Positions 55,737 to 64,000 of a stretch of 64,000 nt of DNA are shown piece by piece. The first letter of the stretch is position 1. Every line of letters starts with the position of its first letter. Position numbers and translations under genes: made by a program. The notes below the pieces were generated by a model. It did no database searches. It was not told where the DNA came from and saw only the letters and a program-made list of their open reading frames with translations. This DNA comes from Rhizobiales bacterium dw_265 (GTDB taxonomy: Bacteria > Pseudomonadota > Alphaproteobacteria > Micropepsales > Micropepsaceae), in NCBI GenBank assembly GCA_018449595.1, contig JAAVUU010000004.1, forward strand, positions 186,001 through 250,000, read 5' to 3'.

Positions 55737-56957
55737 TCACTTCTCGTGGCGCTGGAAGACCAGGCAGGCATTGGTGCCGCCGAAACCGAAGCTGTTCGAC
55801 AAGGCGGTGTTGATGGTGGCGTTGTCGATGCGCTTGCGCACGATGTTGGCGCCTTCGACCGCCGGGTCCAGCTGCACGATATTGGCGCTCTCGCAGATGA
55901 AATTGTTCTGCATCATCAGCAGGGTGTAGATCGCCTCATGCACCCCCGCCGCCCCCTGGCTGTGGCCAGTCAGCGACTTGGTGGCGCTGATATAGGGCGT
56001 GTTGGGACCGAACACCGTCTTGATGGCGTTGATCTCGGGAATGTCGCCCACCGGGGTCGAGGTGGCGTGCGGATTGATGTAATCCACCGGCGCCTTGATG
56101 CCTTCCAGCGCCAGCCGCATGCAGCGCACCGCGCCTTCGCCCGACGGCGCCACCATGTCGGCGCCGTCGGCGCTGGCGCCATAGCCGGTCAGTTCGGCAT
56201 AGATTTTCGCGCCGCGCGCCTTGGCATGTTCCAATTCTTCCAGCACCAGGATGCCGCCGCCGCCACTGATGACAAAGCCGTCGCGGGCGATGTCATAGGC
56301 CCGCGAGGCGCTTTCCGGCGAGGCGTTGAACTTGGACGACATCGCGCCCATGGCGTCGAACAGTTCGCTGAGCGTCCAGTCCAGTTCCTCGCCGCCGCCG
56401 GCGAACATCATGTCCTGCTTGCCCCACTGGATCAGCTCGAAGGCATTGCCGATGCAGTTGGCCGAGGTCGAGCAGGCCGAGGAGATGGAATAGTTGTAGC
56501 CCTTGGTCTTGAACCAGGTGGACAGGTTGGCGCTGGCGGTGGAGGACATCGCCTTGGGCACCGCGAACGGCCCGATGCGCTTGGGGTTGGAATTCTGGCG
56601 GGTGATGTCGGCGGCCGCGACGATGGCCTTGGTGCTGGGGCCGCCGGTGCCGACAATCAGGCCGGTGCGCGGATTGGAAATATCCTTTTCCTCAAGCCCG
56701 GCATCGGCGATGGCCTGGGTCATCGCCACCCAGCAATAGCCCGCGCCATCGCCCTGGAAGCGCCGCGCCCGGCGGTCCACCACTTCGTCGAGATTGATCT
56801 TCAGCGAACCATGCACCCGGGAGCGGAAGCCCAGGCGGATGTAATCGTCCGCCGCGACGATGCCGGAACGGGCATTGCGCAGCGAGTCGGTGACTTCGGC
56901 GGCATTGTTGCCGATGGAAGACACGATGCCGAGGCCGGTAACGACCACTCTTCTCAT
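55737..56957 (-). CDS. fabB: Beta-ketoacyl-ACP synthase I
   Basis: 406 residues; condensing enzyme needed for unsaturated fatty acid elongation. Nucleophile Cys in [16 protein letters not shown], catalytic His residues in [14 protein letters not shown] and [16 protein letters not shown], and [14 protein letters not shown] at the end. N-terminal [15 protein letters not shown]. Between fabA and fabI on the same strand. Confidence 0.96.
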   Translation of the reverse strand: MRRVVVTGLGIVSSIGNNAAEVTDSLRNARSGIVAADDYIRLGFRSRVHGSLKINLDEVVDRRARRFQGDGAGYCWVAMTQAIADAGLEEKDISNPRTGLIVGTGGPSTKAIVAAADITRQNSNPKRIGPFAVPKAMSSTASANLSTWFKTKGYNYSISSACSTSANCIGNAFELIQWGKQDMMFAGGGEELDWTLSELFDAMGAMSSKFNASPESASRAYDIARDGFVISGGGGILVLEELEHAKARGAKIYAELTGYGASADGADMVAPSGEGAVRCMRLALEGIKAPVDYINPHATSTPVGDIPEINAIKTVFGPNTPYISATKSLTGHSQGAAGVHEAIYTLLMMQNNFICESANIVQLDPAVEGANIVRKRIDNATINTALSNSFGFGGTNACLVFQRHEK

Positions 56958-56975
56958 GGGAACCTCAGAAACTGG

Positions 56976-57527
56976 TCAGGCGGAAGCCGGCGCGCCTTGC
57001 GCCAGGGCCGCGGCCGCATCGGTGAACAGGCCGACGCGCAGGCCCTTGGCTTCATAGATCACCTTGCCGTCCACCTTCATGACGCCATCGGCAATACCCA
57101 GCACCAGCCGGCGCATGATCACACGCTTGAGATTGATGATGTAGGTGACCTTCTTGGCGGTGGGCAGCACCATGCCGGTGAACTTGACCTCGTCCACGCC
57201 CAAGGCGCGGCCGCGGCCGGGACCGCCCATCCAGCCCAGGAAAAAGCCGACCAGCTGCCACAGCGCATCCACGCCCAGGCAGCCCGGCATCACCGGATCG
57301 CCCAGGAAATGGCATTTGAAGAACCACAGGTCGGGATTGATATCGAATTCGGCGATGACCTCGCCCTTGCCGTCGCTGCCGCCATCGGCGGTGATGGAGG
57401 TGATGCGGTCGAACATCAGCATCGGCGGGGCGGGCAACTGGGCGTTGCCGGGACCGAACAGTTCGCCCCGGGCACAGGCCAAAAGGCCCTGAAGGTCAAA
57501 AGAGGATTTCCGCAACGGCTGGTCCAC
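56976..57527 (-). CDS. fabA: 3-hydroxydecanoyl-ACP dehydratase/isomerase
   Basis: 183 residues from a GTG with AGGA upstream. Introduces the cis double bond at the ten-carbon stage. Hot-dog fold; catalytic His in [30 protein letters not shown] with Asp (LGVDALW) in the helix; [32 protein letters not shown]. Operon fabA-fabB-fabI. Divergent from irr. Confidence 0.95.
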   Translation of the reverse strand: MDQPLRKSSFDLQGLLACARGELFGPGNAQLPAPPMLMFDRITSITADGGSDGKGEVIAEFDINPDLWFFKCHFLGDPVMPGCLGVDALWQLVGFFLGWMGGPGRGRALGVDEVKFTGMVLPTAKKVTYIINLKRVIMRRLVLGIADGVMKVDGKVIYEAKGLRVGLFTDAAAALAQGAPASA

Positions 57528-57619
57528 GATCCTGTGTTTCCTTGAAAACTCTCATATTTCCGCAACGGTTCCCTACCCGAAAAGGGGGGCGGAAACTACC
57601 GCGAAGCACGTCCTCTTGC

Positions 57620-57634
57620 TTAGAAGCGTTCTAA
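57620..57634. promoter_or_regulatory. Irr-type iron control box in the irr promoter
   Basis: TTAGAA-GCG-TTCTAA, perfect palindrome of the known ICE type. It lies between a TTGCTT (57616-57621) and TATATC (57637-57642), so binding would block the irr promoter. Confidence 0.7.
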
Positions 57635-57693
57635 CATATATCTTTCACACTTTAGCAGGCTTGTACCCCGCCCGACAGGCGGAACAGGACCTT

Positions 57694-58152
57694 ATGGGAA
57701 CGAGAATGGGCAAGGCAGCCGGGGAAACCCGGGATTTGGCGGCAAGGGATCTGGCGCTTCTGGCGACCGGCCGGCTGCGCCATGCCGGGTTGCGCCCTAC
57801 CCGCCAGCGGGTGGAACTGGCTGGCCTGCTGTTCAGGGACATGGACCGTCATGTCACGGCGGAAAACCTGCATGCCGAAGTGACGGCGGCGGGGGTGAAA
57901 GTATCGCTGGCCACCGTCTACAACACCCTGCACCAGTTTACCGAGGCCGGCCTGTTGCGCCAGGTGATCGTGGACGCGGCGCGCAGCTATTTCGACACCA
58001 ACACCGGCGACCACCAGCATTTCTTCCTGGAGACGGAGGGCCTGCTGATCGACATTCCCGGCGAAAGCATCGAAGTGGCGGGTGTCCCCGCTCCACCCGC
58101 CGGTCTGGCGGTGGACCGGGTTGACGTGGTGGTTCGCGTCAAGCGGGCTTGA
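57694..58152 (+). CDS. irr: Fur-family iron response regulator Irr
   Basis: 152 residues from the ATG at 57694 (AGGA upstream). Winged helix domain with RHAGLRPTRQRVELAGLLF and VSLATVYNTLHQFTEAGLLRQV, then the metal and heme region FDTNTGDHQHFFLETEGLLIDI. The HQH cluster and lack of the extra Cys sites fit Irr rather than Fur. Irr represses iron-using genes at low iron, when it is stable. Autoregulation is suggested by the palindrome in its promoter; divergent from fabA. Confidence 0.9.
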   Translation: MGTRMGKAAGETRDLAARDLALLATGRLRHAGLRPTRQRVELAGLLFRDMDRHVTAENLHAEVTAAGVKVSLATVYNTLHQFTEAGLLRQVIVDAARSYFDTNTGDHQHFFLETEGLLIDIPGESIEVAGVPAPPAGLAVDRVDVVVRVKRA

Positions 58153-58154
58153 TT

Positions 58155-58223
58155 TCCCCCTCCGCCCTTCGCTGGTCCCAGGACCAGCTACGGGCACCTC
58201 CCCCGTAGAACGGGGGAGGACAT
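58155..58223. repeat. GC-rich intergenic repeat, family C (reverse)
   Basis: CCCCCTCCGCCCTTCGCTGGTCC-core followed by AGGACCAGCTACGGGCACCTCCCCCG ... CGGGGGAGGA, the reverse orientation of the copies near 16.4 and 24.1 kb. Confidence 0.6.
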
Positions 58224-58234
58224 GCGGCGAGGGT

Positions 58235-58249
58235 TGAGAATGATTCTCA
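58235..58249. promoter_or_regulatory. Fur-like 7-1-7 palindrome upstream of rubrerythrin
   Basis: TGAGAAT-G-ATTCTCA, perfect 7-1-7 inverted repeat of the Fur-box type, four bases before the Irr-type box at 58254. Confidence 0.55.
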
Positions 58250-58253
58250 CAGT

Positions 58254-58268
58254 TTAGAACTGTTCTAA
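58254..58268. promoter_or_regulatory. Irr-type iron control box upstream of rubrerythrin
   Basis: TTAGAA-CTG-TTCTAA, same form as the box in the irr promoter, directly before a TTGACA at 58273-58278. Confidence 0.7.
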
Positions 58269-58335
58269 CTCGTTGACAGCTTTTGTCGGCGGGGTCAGTC
58301 TTTGCGCGGAATTCAAACCCGCACAGGAGACGCTG

Positions 58336-58758
58336 ATGCCCGCACTCAAAGACACCAAGACCTGGGAAAACCTGAAAGAGGCCTTCGCCGGCGAAAGCCA
58401 GGCCAACCGCCGCTACCTCTATTTCGCGCAGAAGGCCGATGTCGAAGGCCATAACGATGTCGCCGCCGTGTTCCGCTCGACCGCGGAAGGCGAGACCGGC
58501 CATGCCCATGGCCACCTGGAATATCTGGAAGAAGTCGGCGATCCGGCGACCGGCGAGCCGATCGGGGCCACCGACGCCAACCTCAAGGCCTCCATCGCGG
58601 GCGAGACCCACGAATACACCGACATGTATCCCGGCATGGCCAAGACCGCCCGTTCGGAAGGTTTCGAGGAAATCGCCGACTGGTTCGAAACCCTGGCCAA
58701 GGCCGAGAAGTCCCACGCCGGCCGCTTCCAGAAGGCGCTGGACAGCCTGGACGCTTAA
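58336..58758 (+). CDS. Rubrerythrin family protein
   Basis: 140-residue ferritin-like di-iron protein. Helices carry the ligands: [78 protein letters not shown]. No rubredoxin domain, so it is the short type. Reduces peroxide and may protect Fe-S proteins. Start at 58336 has AGGAG upstream. First of rubrerythrin-Fe-S protein-DUF3501, with iron-regulatory boxes in front. Confidence 0.92.
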   Translation: MPALKDTKTWENLKEAFAGESQANRRYLYFAQKADVEGHNDVAAVFRSTAEGETGHAHGHLEYLEEVGDPATGEPIGATDANLKASIAGETHEYTDMYPGMAKTARSEGFEEIADWFETLAKAEKSHAGRFQKALDSLDA

Positions 58759-58769
58759 TTCGCTTTGTC

Positions 58770-58916
58770 TTTCCTCCCCCGTTCACGGGGGAGGGGGACC
58801 GCGAAGCGGTGGAGGGGGGGAGAGTCACCATCCCCTCCAGCGCATCTCCCCCCTCCGTCACGCCGTCGCCGTGCGCCGCCGTGCCACCTCCCCCCGTGAA
58901 CGGGGGAGGAAAGAGA
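58770..58916. repeat. Large inverted repeat between rubrerythrin and the Fe-S protein
   Basis: CCTCCCCCGTTCACGGGGGAGG at the left and CCTCCCCCCGTGAACGGGGGAGG at the right are inverse copies that can pair over about 20 bases, with GC-rich sequence between. It lies inside the presumed operon and could give a processing or attenuating hairpin. Confidence 0.65.
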
Positions 58917-58921
58917 GAAAC

Positions 58922-60256
58922 ATGACCGGCGAAGGCAGTCTCGACGCCCCCACCCGCCAGATCATTGACTGGAAAAATCCCGATTTCGCCGACGAGGCCA
59001 AGCTGGATGCCGAGATGCGCCGCGTCTTCGACATCTGCCATGGCTGCCGCCGCTGCTTCAACCTGTGCGACAGCTTCCCGCGCCTGTTCGACCTGATCGA
59101 CAACAGTCCCGATGAAGATGTCGAGCATCTGAAATCCCAAGACTTCAAGCCCATCGTCGAGGCCTGCACGCTTTGCGACATGTGCTTCATGACCAAATGC
59201 CCCTATGTGCCGCCGCATCCCTTCATGCTGGATTTCCCGCACCTGATGCTGCGGCACCGTTTCGTCGAAGCGAAGAAGGGCCAGACCGAAGCGGTGCAGC
59301 AGCAGTTGGCGGAGATGGACCGCAACGGCGCGGCGGCGCGTTTCGTCTCGCCCATCGTCAACTGGGCGTCGGACAAGAAGAACGGCCTGACCCGCGGGCT
59401 GATGGAAAAGACCGTCGGCATTGACGCGCACGCGACCCTGCCCAAATTCCACGCCCGCACCTTCGTGTCGGCGGCCAAACAGCACCAGAACGCGGTCAAC
59501 ACGGCCGCGCCGGCCTTCGGCAAGCGCAAGGCCGCCCTCTATGCCACCTGCTTCGTCAATTACAACAAGCCCGACACCGGCATGGATGCCCGCGCCGTGC
59601 TGAACCATATCGGCGTGGAAACAATCGTCGCCTATCCCGGCTGCTGCGGCATGCCCATGCTGGAACAGGCAGAACTTTCCAAGGTCGCCGACACCGCCGC
59701 GAAAGTGTCGAAGGAACTGGTGGCGCTGATCGACCAGGGCTATGACATCGTCGCCCTCACTGCCTCCTGTGGCCTGATGCTGAAATTCGAATGGGCGCTG
59801 ATCCTGCCCGATAATCCCGACGTGAAGAAGGTTCAGGACAACGTCTTCGACATTGACGAATATGTGGTGGACGTGGCCAAGAAGGACGGCTTGCCGACGG
59901 GCCTCACCCCCCTGCCCGAAGGCGTCACGGTGCATCTGGCCTGCCATGCCCGTGCCCAGAACATGGGCCCCAAGGCGGCGGAGATGCTGAAGATGATCCC
60001 GCAGACGCCGGTGGATGTGATCGAGCGCTGCAGTGGCCATGGCGGCACCTTCGGCGTGGTCAAGCCGACGCATGATGTGGCGGTGAAGGTCGGCAGGCCG
60101 GTGTTCAGGGCCGCCAACGCCAAGCCGCGCGGCCATATCGTGTCGGACTGTCCGCTGGCGGCGATCCATATCGTGGCGCATACGGATACGCCCGCGCGAG
60201 AGCCCGAACATCCCATCCAGATCATGGCGCGGGCGTTTGGATTGAAGGAGGACTGA
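58922..60256 (+). CDS. Heterodisulfide-reductase-related 4Fe-4S protein with CCG domains
   Basis: 444 residues. Two 4Fe-4S sites near the N-terminus: [19 protein letters not shown] and [17 protein letters not shown] (about residues 37-51 and 82-98). Two CCG domains follow: [28 protein letters not shown], and [18 protein letters not shown], with [13 protein letters not shown] in the second. This architecture resembles HdrB/GlpC-like electron transfer proteins and is always found with rubrerythrin and DUF3501. Likely carries electrons to rubrerythrin. The stop is followed directly by the DUF3501 ATG. Confidence 0.9.
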   Translation: MTGEGSLDAPTRQIIDWKNPDFADEAKLDAEMRRVFDICHGCRRCFNLCDSFPRLFDLIDNSPDEDVEHLKSQDFKPIVEACTLCDMCFMTKCPYVPPHPFMLDFPHLMLRHRFVEAKKGQTEAVQQQLAEMDRNGAAARFVSPIVNWASDKKNGLTRGLMEKTVGIDAHATLPKFHARTFVSAAKQHQNAVNTAAPAFGKRKAALYATCFVNYNKPDTGMDARAVLNHIGVETIVAYPGCCGMPMLEQAELSKVADTAAKVSKELVALIDQGYDIVALTASCGLMLKFEWALILPDNPDVKKVQDNVFDIDEYVVDVAKKDGLPTGLTPLPEGVTVHLACHARAQNMGPKAAEMLKMIPQTPVDVIERCSGHGGTFGVVKPTHDVAVKVGRPVFRAANAKPRGHIVSDCPLAAIHIVAHTDTPAREPEHPIQIMARAFGLKED

Positions 60257-60844
60257 ATGTCCGAAGCCCAGCGCAAGATCACGCCCGCCGACATCCTGTC
60301 GATCCCGGAATATGACCAGCAGCGCAAATCCCTGAAGGCCAACCTGCTCCCCATGAAGCGGCTGCGCCGCATCGAGGTCGGGCCCTTCGCCACTTTCTAT
60401 TTCGAGAATTACGCCACCATGTGGATGCAGGTGCAGGAGATGCTGCGCATCGAAAAGGGCGGCACCGAACAGATCGCGGGCGAGCTGGCGGCCTACAATC
60501 CGCTGATCCCCCAGGGCGACGAACTGATCGCCACCCTGATGCTGGAGATCGAGGACGAGAAGCGCCGCAACGCCGTGCTGCTGACCCTGGGCGGGATCGA
60601 GGAAACCGTCTTCCTGGAAATCGGCGGCGATACGATCAAGGCCACGCCCACCGAATATGACGACCGCACCACGGCGGACGGCAAGACCTCATCGGTCCAC
60701 TGGCTGCGCTTCAAGCTGACGCCGGATCAGATCGCGCGTTTCAAGACCGAGCGCGTCGTGCTGGGCGTCAGCCACCGGAACTACGGCCATATGGCGGTGC
60801 TGGCGTCCGAAACCCGCGCGGCGCTGTCCGGGGATTTCGCCTGA
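60257..60844 (+). CDS. DUF3501 family protein
   Basis: 195 residues. RKITPADILSIPEYDQQRKSL at the N-terminus, then RIEVGPFATFYFENYATMWMQVQEMLRIEKGG and GELAAYNPLIPQGDELIATLMLEIEDE; these are DUF3501 signatures. The ATG follows the previous TGA without a gap. Always associated with the rubrerythrin and Fe-S protein genes. Molecular function unknown; the conserved Glu and His suggest a metal site, which is inference. Its end overlaps the convergent PAS gene by 64 bases. Confidence 0.88.
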   Translation: MSEAQRKITPADILSIPEYDQQRKSLKANLLPMKRLRRIEVGPFATFYFENYATMWMQVQEMLRIEKGGTEQIAGELAAYNPLIPQGDELIATLMLEIEDEKRRNAVLLTLGGIEETVFLEIGGDTIKATPTEYDDRTTADGKTSSVHWLRFKLTPDQIARFKTERVVLGVSHRNYGHMAVLASETRAALSGDFA

Positions 60845-61407
60845 CGGTCGCTGGCCGACACCGTCGCCAGGAAATCCTCGAACAGCACGCCGCTGAAGCG
60901 GGCGCAGAGCAGCACCATCACCGGCTGGTCGAGGTCGTCGGCCAGCGGCAGGGCGCAGAATTCGCCGCTGAGGAAATTGCGGTCCACGCAATCGCAGCGG
61001 GCGATGAAACGCAGCGGCCGGCCGGCGGTCATGACTTCGTCCAGCCCCGTCTGGAAGCGGAAGGCCGGACCCGGCGTCAGGCATTCGCCCAGCAGCTGCC
61101 CCGCGGCCCCGTCATACACTTTGGCGAATTCCGTGCCCACCAGGCGGACGCGCCAGGTGCCCGGGCTGCCCTGCGCGATGCGTTCATACAGCGCAATGTC
61201 GGGCAGGACGCTTTTAAGCCGCCGCGCGGTCAAGGCGGAACGGCGCGGCAGCACCGCGTTGCCGCGCAATTCCTGCCACAGCGACAGCAGCGCCGCGAAG
61301 CCCGGCCAGGCGAAGGTGCGGGGCGCATCGCAGCGCGCGTCCCAGCCCAGCCTGAGGGCATGGGCGTTGTAGACCTCGCCGGGAGCCGCCTGCGCCATGG
61401 CCGCCAT
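60781..61407 (-). CDS. PAS_5-type PAS domain protein
   Basis: 208 residues. N-terminal region with LLSLWQELRGNAVLPRRSALTARRLKSVLPDIALYE, typical of the PAS_5 family, then WRVRLVGTEFAKVYDGAAGQLLGECL and FCALPLADDLDQPVMVLLCARF. Free-standing PAS proteins of this type are abundant in alphaproteobacteria and have no fixed function. A start at 61398 is also possible. The C-terminal 60 bases overlap DUF3501 on the opposite strand. Confidence 0.78.
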   Translation of the reverse strand: MAAMAQAAPGEVYNAHALRLGWDARCDAPRTFAWPGFAALLSLWQELRGNAVLPRRSALTARRLKSVLPDIALYERIAQGSPGTWRVRLVGTEFAKVYDGAAGQLLGECLTPGPAFRFQTGLDEVMTAGRPLRFIARCDCVDRNFLSGEFCALPLADDLDQPVMVLLCARFSGVLFEDFLATVSASDRQAKSPDSAARVSDASTAIWP

Positions 61408-61454
61408 CCTGCGCCGCCGGGGGTCAACATCCGGTAAAATATTCGGTAAAAATG

Positions 61455-63248
61455 CTAAAGTTTGGCTTGGCCTTCCACGATTCCGGCATAGCGCTGCAGC
61501 GTCAGCATTTCGTAATGGCCGGTTTCCGCGTCCAGCACATAGAGCGGATCGGGGATCGCCGCCGGGTCAAAGCCCTCGCGCACCAGGTCCACCTTGCGCT
61601 GCTTGAAGGTGCCGGTGACCTCGATTCGCGCGGCCAGGCGCAGGAAAATCGGCCAGGCATAATGCGGCAGGCGCGCCTTCAGCCGGGCGGGCAGGTCGTC
61701 CAGCCGGAAATCGCCGTTCGCCACCAGGGATGCCATGCCGGCGCGGCCTTCGGCGCCGGGCACCGTCACGCCATAGACGCTGGCTTCCAGGATGCCGGGC
61801 GCCGCCGCCAGCACCTCCCCCACTTCGCCGGTCGAGACATTCTCGCCCTTCCAGCGAAAGGTGTCGCCGACGCGGTCCACAAAATAGAAATAGCCGTGCG
61901 CGTCGCGCCGCATCAGGTCGCCGGTGCGGAACCACTGGTCGCCCGGCTTGAAGACGTTGCGCAACATCTTGCGGTCGCTGTCGGTCTTGTTGGTATAGCC
62001 CTCGAATTCGCGCCCGGCGCGGGCGGACATGCCGCCGATGGCCTCGCCCACTTCGTCGGGGCCGGCCTCGATGCAAAGCCCGTCCGCGCCGCGCACCGGC
62101 ATCTCGCTCTCGACATCGAAGCGGATCACGCGGCTGGGCAGCAGCCATTCCAGATAGTCCGGCACCCGGCCCACCGCGCCCACGGTGCCGTCATAGTTCA
62201 GCATCGAGACATTGGATTCCGTCGCGCCATAGAATTCCACGATGCGCGGAATGGCGAAGCGGGCCTGGAACTCGCGCCAGATTTCGGGCCTGAGGCCGTT
62301 GCCGGTGATGGCGCGGACATGATGGCCGCGCTCCAGCGGCGAGGGCGGCGCGTTCAGCAGATAGCGGCACAATTCGCCGATATATTCGAACATGGTGGCG
62401 CGGTATTTGTGCACGTCTTCCCAGAACTCGTGCACCGAGAATTTGCGCTTCAGGATCAGGGTGCCGCCGGCAAAAAACGCCAGGCCCACCGCGCAGACCC
62501 CGCCGGTGGAATGATACAGCGGCAGCGGGTCATAGATGCGGTCGGTTTCGCGCGGGCGCAGCGCGCCGACAAAGCCGCTCATCATGAACAGCATGCGCAT
62601 ATGGCTGAAATTGGCGGCCTTGGGCAGGCCGGTGGTGCCGGAGGTATAGATGAAGAAGGCGCGGTCGCGCAGCGTGACCCCGGCGCGGGCCTGTTTGCCG
62701 GGCGGCGTATCCGGCGCTGCCGCCAGCGCCGCATCCAGATTTCCACCGTTGCCTACGCTGCCGCTAGGCAACCCTTGCACCCACAAGGCGGGCGGCGCCT
62801 CGAATGGCGCATCGTGAAAGACCTGCGCCAGTTCCGCCCCGACGATCGCCGCCCTGGCGCCGGAAATGGCGATCGAATGCGCCAGGGATGCGCCGGTCAG
62901 GTTGGTGTTGATCAGGGCCGCGGTGGCGCCCGCCTTGAACAGGCCCAGCCAGGCGCAGATGTAATCGGGCCGGTTCTCCATCAAAAGCGCCACGCAGTCG
63001 CCGCGACCGATGCCCTGCCGCAGCGCCCAATGGGCATAGCGGTTGGCGCGCGCATCCAGCTGGGCGTAGGTCATCGCCTGGTCGAGATAGCGGATGGCGA
63101 TATTGCCGGGCCGCCGCGCCACCTGGGCTTCGACAATATCCACGATGCTGCGGCTGGCATGGGGCTTGACCCGCCGCAGCAGCCACAAGGTGCGCGCGAT
63201 GCTGGTGAGATAGACATATTCGCGCTTTGTCGCGCTTATGAGACTCAA
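61455..63248 (-). CDS. Very-long-chain acyl-CoA synthetase (FATP-like)
   Basis: 597-residue AMP-forming enzyme that activates fatty acids with ATP and CoA. AMP-binding motif FIYTSGTTGLPKAANFSH near residue 200; the gate motif VEFYGATESNVSMLNYDG; WFRTGDLMRRDAHGYFYFVDRVGDTFRWKGENVST carrying the Asp and the hinge; and VTGTFKQRKVDLVREGFD with the catalytic Lys. The N-terminus has a hydrophobic helical start. FATP-type rather than classical FadD. The ETF genes at 24 kb may serve the same fatty acid degradation. Confidence 0.92.
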   Translation of the reverse strand: MSLISATKREYVYLTSIARTLWLLRRVKPHASRSIVDIVEAQVARRPGNIAIRYLDQAMTYAQLDARANRYAHWALRQGIGRGDCVALLMENRPDYICAWLGLFKAGATAALINTNLTGASLAHSIAISGARAAIVGAELAQVFHDAPFEAPPALWVQGLPSGSVGNGGNLDAALAAAPDTPPGKQARAGVTLRDRAFFIYTSGTTGLPKAANFSHMRMLFMMSGFVGALRPRETDRIYDPLPLYHSTGGVCAVGLAFFAGGTLILKRKFSVHEFWEDVHKYRATMFEYIGELCRYLLNAPPSPLERGHHVRAITGNGLRPEIWREFQARFAIPRIVEFYGATESNVSMLNYDGTVGAVGRVPDYLEWLLPSRVIRFDVESEMPVRGADGLCIEAGPDEVGEAIGGMSARAGREFEGYTNKTDSDRKMLRNVFKPGDQWFRTGDLMRRDAHGYFYFVDRVGDTFRWKGENVSTGEVGEVLAAAPGILEASVYGVTVPGAEGRAGMASLVANGDFRLDDLPARLKARLPHYAWPIFLRLAARIEVTGTFKQRKVDLVREGFDPAAIPDPLYVLDAETGHYEMLTLQRYAGIVEGQAKL

Positions 63249-63298
63249 AGGCGTTCTCCCGAACGGACCTTGAGGCCCAACTTTGTTCCAATCAAGAT

Positions 63299-63538
63299 AT
63301 GGGAATGGACGAGACGCTCGATCTGCGCGGGCTCAAATGCCCGCTGCCCGCCATGCTGGCGAAGAAGGCGCTGGCCCGGCTCGCGCCCGGTGCGGCGCTG
63401 ACCGTATGGACGGACGATCCGATGGCGGTGGTGGACATTCCGCACATGTGCCATGGCGAGGGCCATGCCGTGACCGGCATGGCCGCGCGCGATGGCTACA
63501 ATGAATTTTCGCTGGTCAGGTCTTCTCAGGCGGCTTAG
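63299..63538 (+). CDS. tusA: Sulfurtransferase TusA family protein
   Basis: 79 residues; TusA fold passes persulfide sulfur for tRNA thiolation, molybdenum cofactor or other uses. DLRGLKCPLPAMLAKKALARL contains the CPxP motif (Cys near residue 14), and VDIPHMCHGEGHAVTGM is the second half. A start at 63305 is also possible. Divergent from the acyl-CoA synthetase; convergent overlap of 23 bases with the lipoprotein gene. Confidence 0.9.
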   Translation: MGMDETLDLRGLKCPLPAMLAKKALARLAPGAALTVWTDDPMAVVDIPHMCHGEGHAVTGMAARDGYNEFSLVRSSQAA

Positions 63539-64000
63539 GCGCGGCGTCGGGACCGATGTGAGCAATGACATCGGCGGCGTTCAGCGCGCGGGGCTCCTTG
63601 GCCGCCTGTTCCGGCGTCAGCATCACGATCTCGGCATAGGCCGCGTAATTGGTGCGCACCACGATATCCACCGACGGGTCATAGCCGAAGCCATAACCGC
63701 CCCAGCCGCCGAAGCCGCCCCAATAGCCGAAGCGGCCGCGACGGCCCCAGCCGCCGCCCCAATAGGGGCCGGGGGCATCGGGAACGGCGGTATAGCTGTG
63801 GTTGGTCTTGGTGTTGCGGGTGTCGAAGATGAAGCTGGAATAGCCGGCGGCGCGGGTCACTTCGGCGGCGCGCAGCAGCAGATAGCTTTCCACCGTCTCG
63901 CGCGGGGTCACCGAATTGCCGGTGAAGGTCACGCGATAGCGGGTCTGGGTCAGTTCGCGGTCGGTATAGCCGGTCTTCTGGCCTTCGGTGCGCGGGGCAT
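63516..64000 (-). CDS. CC0125/CC1285-type lipoprotein (5' end outside window)
   Basis: The frame is open to the right edge, so the start and lipobox are outside. The visible part reads APRTEGQKTGYTDREL, then YRVTFTGNSVTPRETVESYLLLRAAEVTRAAGYSSF, a pattern I associate with the CC0125/CC1285 lipoprotein family of Caulobacter relatives. A middle region rich in Gly and Trp (GGGWGRRGRFGYWGG) and a C-terminus ending KPPEKT follow. Probably a surface or periplasmic lipoprotein of unknown role. Confidence 0.8.
   Translation of the reverse strand, partial: APRTEGQKTGYTDRELTQTRYRVTFTGNSVTPRETVESYLLLRAAEVTRAAGYSSFIFDTRNTKTNHSYTAVPDAPGPYWGGGWGRRGRFGYWGGFGGWGGYGFGYDPSVDIVVRTNYAAYAEIVMLTPEQAAKEPRALNAADVIAHIGPDAAPKPPEKT

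Noticed and set aside
54951..57545. 864-codon open frame on the plus strand opposite fabI-fabB-fabA
   Set aside because: Antisense shadow; the minus-strand fab genes carry full catalytic motifs.
61452..63401. 649-codon open frame on the plus strand opposite the acyl-CoA synthetase
   Set aside because: Antisense shadow, runs into tusA in another frame.

Overview
The window is 64 kb of GC-rich, gene-dense chromosome from an alphaproteobacterium. The evidence is the gene neighbourhoods: purL-bolA-Rsm22-grxD, the phyR/nepR/ecfG general stress response locus, argH-lptM-lysA-TIGR02302, ftsEX-plsC, hisC-tyrA with metXW, dnaG-rpoD, and fabI-fabB-fabA divergent from irr. A CC0125/CC1285-type lipoprotein at the right edge hints at a Caulobacter-like or Micropepsis/Rhizomicrobium-like lineage, but the order cannot be fixed from sequence alone. 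There is no phage, transposase, CRISPR array or rRNA operon. One tRNA (Leu, TAA) is present.

Layout. 1-5.4 kb: purL (cut by the left edge), bolA, an Rsm22-like protein, grxD, a GST, rpsD and a secreted hypothetical. 5.4-9.8 kb: a membrane protein, tRNA-Leu, a complete tiny transcription unit coding a 24-residue peptide, a flavin monooxygenase pair, a 45-residue membrane protein and lpdA. 10-14.8 kb: the general stress response locus (HWE kinase, ecfG, nepR, phyR) followed by small membrane proteins. 15-20 kb: glycosyltransferases GT39 and GT2-GtrA, a single-domain response regulator and small stress-type proteins. 20-27 kb: cyclopropane fatty acid synthase with a flavoprotein, an orphan LuxR regulator, cytochrome c, and etfBA with a 3-hydroxyacyl-CoA dehydrogenase. 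27-38.5 kb: TlpA, argH-lptM-lysA-TIGR02302, hpt, a zinc-ribbon protein, ftsEX, a DUF218 protein, plsC, a YkgJ-like protein and DUF2125. 38.7-44.4 kb: tyrA/hisC, metXW, a methyltransferase and gloB. 44.4-47 kb: small secreted and hypothetical proteins. 47-54.9 kb: panD, rpoD, dnaG, GAF, GatB/YqeY, carA and DUF4893. 54.8-63.5 kb: fabI-fabB-fabA, irr, rubrerythrin with an Fe-S protein and DUF3501, a PAS protein, an acyl-CoA synthetase, tusA and a lipoprotein.

Two things stand out. First, EcfG-type promoters (GGAAC, 16-17 bases, CGTT or a close variant) occur at both sides of the phyR/nepR divide. They also lie 29-32 bases before four nearby small-protein genes or operons (DUF1328, DUF3309, a 171-residue secreted protein, and a Gly/His repeat protein 33 kb away). 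The window therefore holds both the general stress regulator and some of its likely targets, several uncharacterised. Second, positions 6190-6385 (minus strand) form a self-contained tiny gene: a sigma70 promoter, a 13-base perfect Shine-Dalgarno sequence, a 24-codon frame starting with GTG, and a strong intrinsic terminator.

Most convergent gene pairs are separated by GC-rich inverted repeats of a few recurring families, which probably act as two-way terminators. Iron-responsive palindromes sit in front of irr and rubrerythrin.
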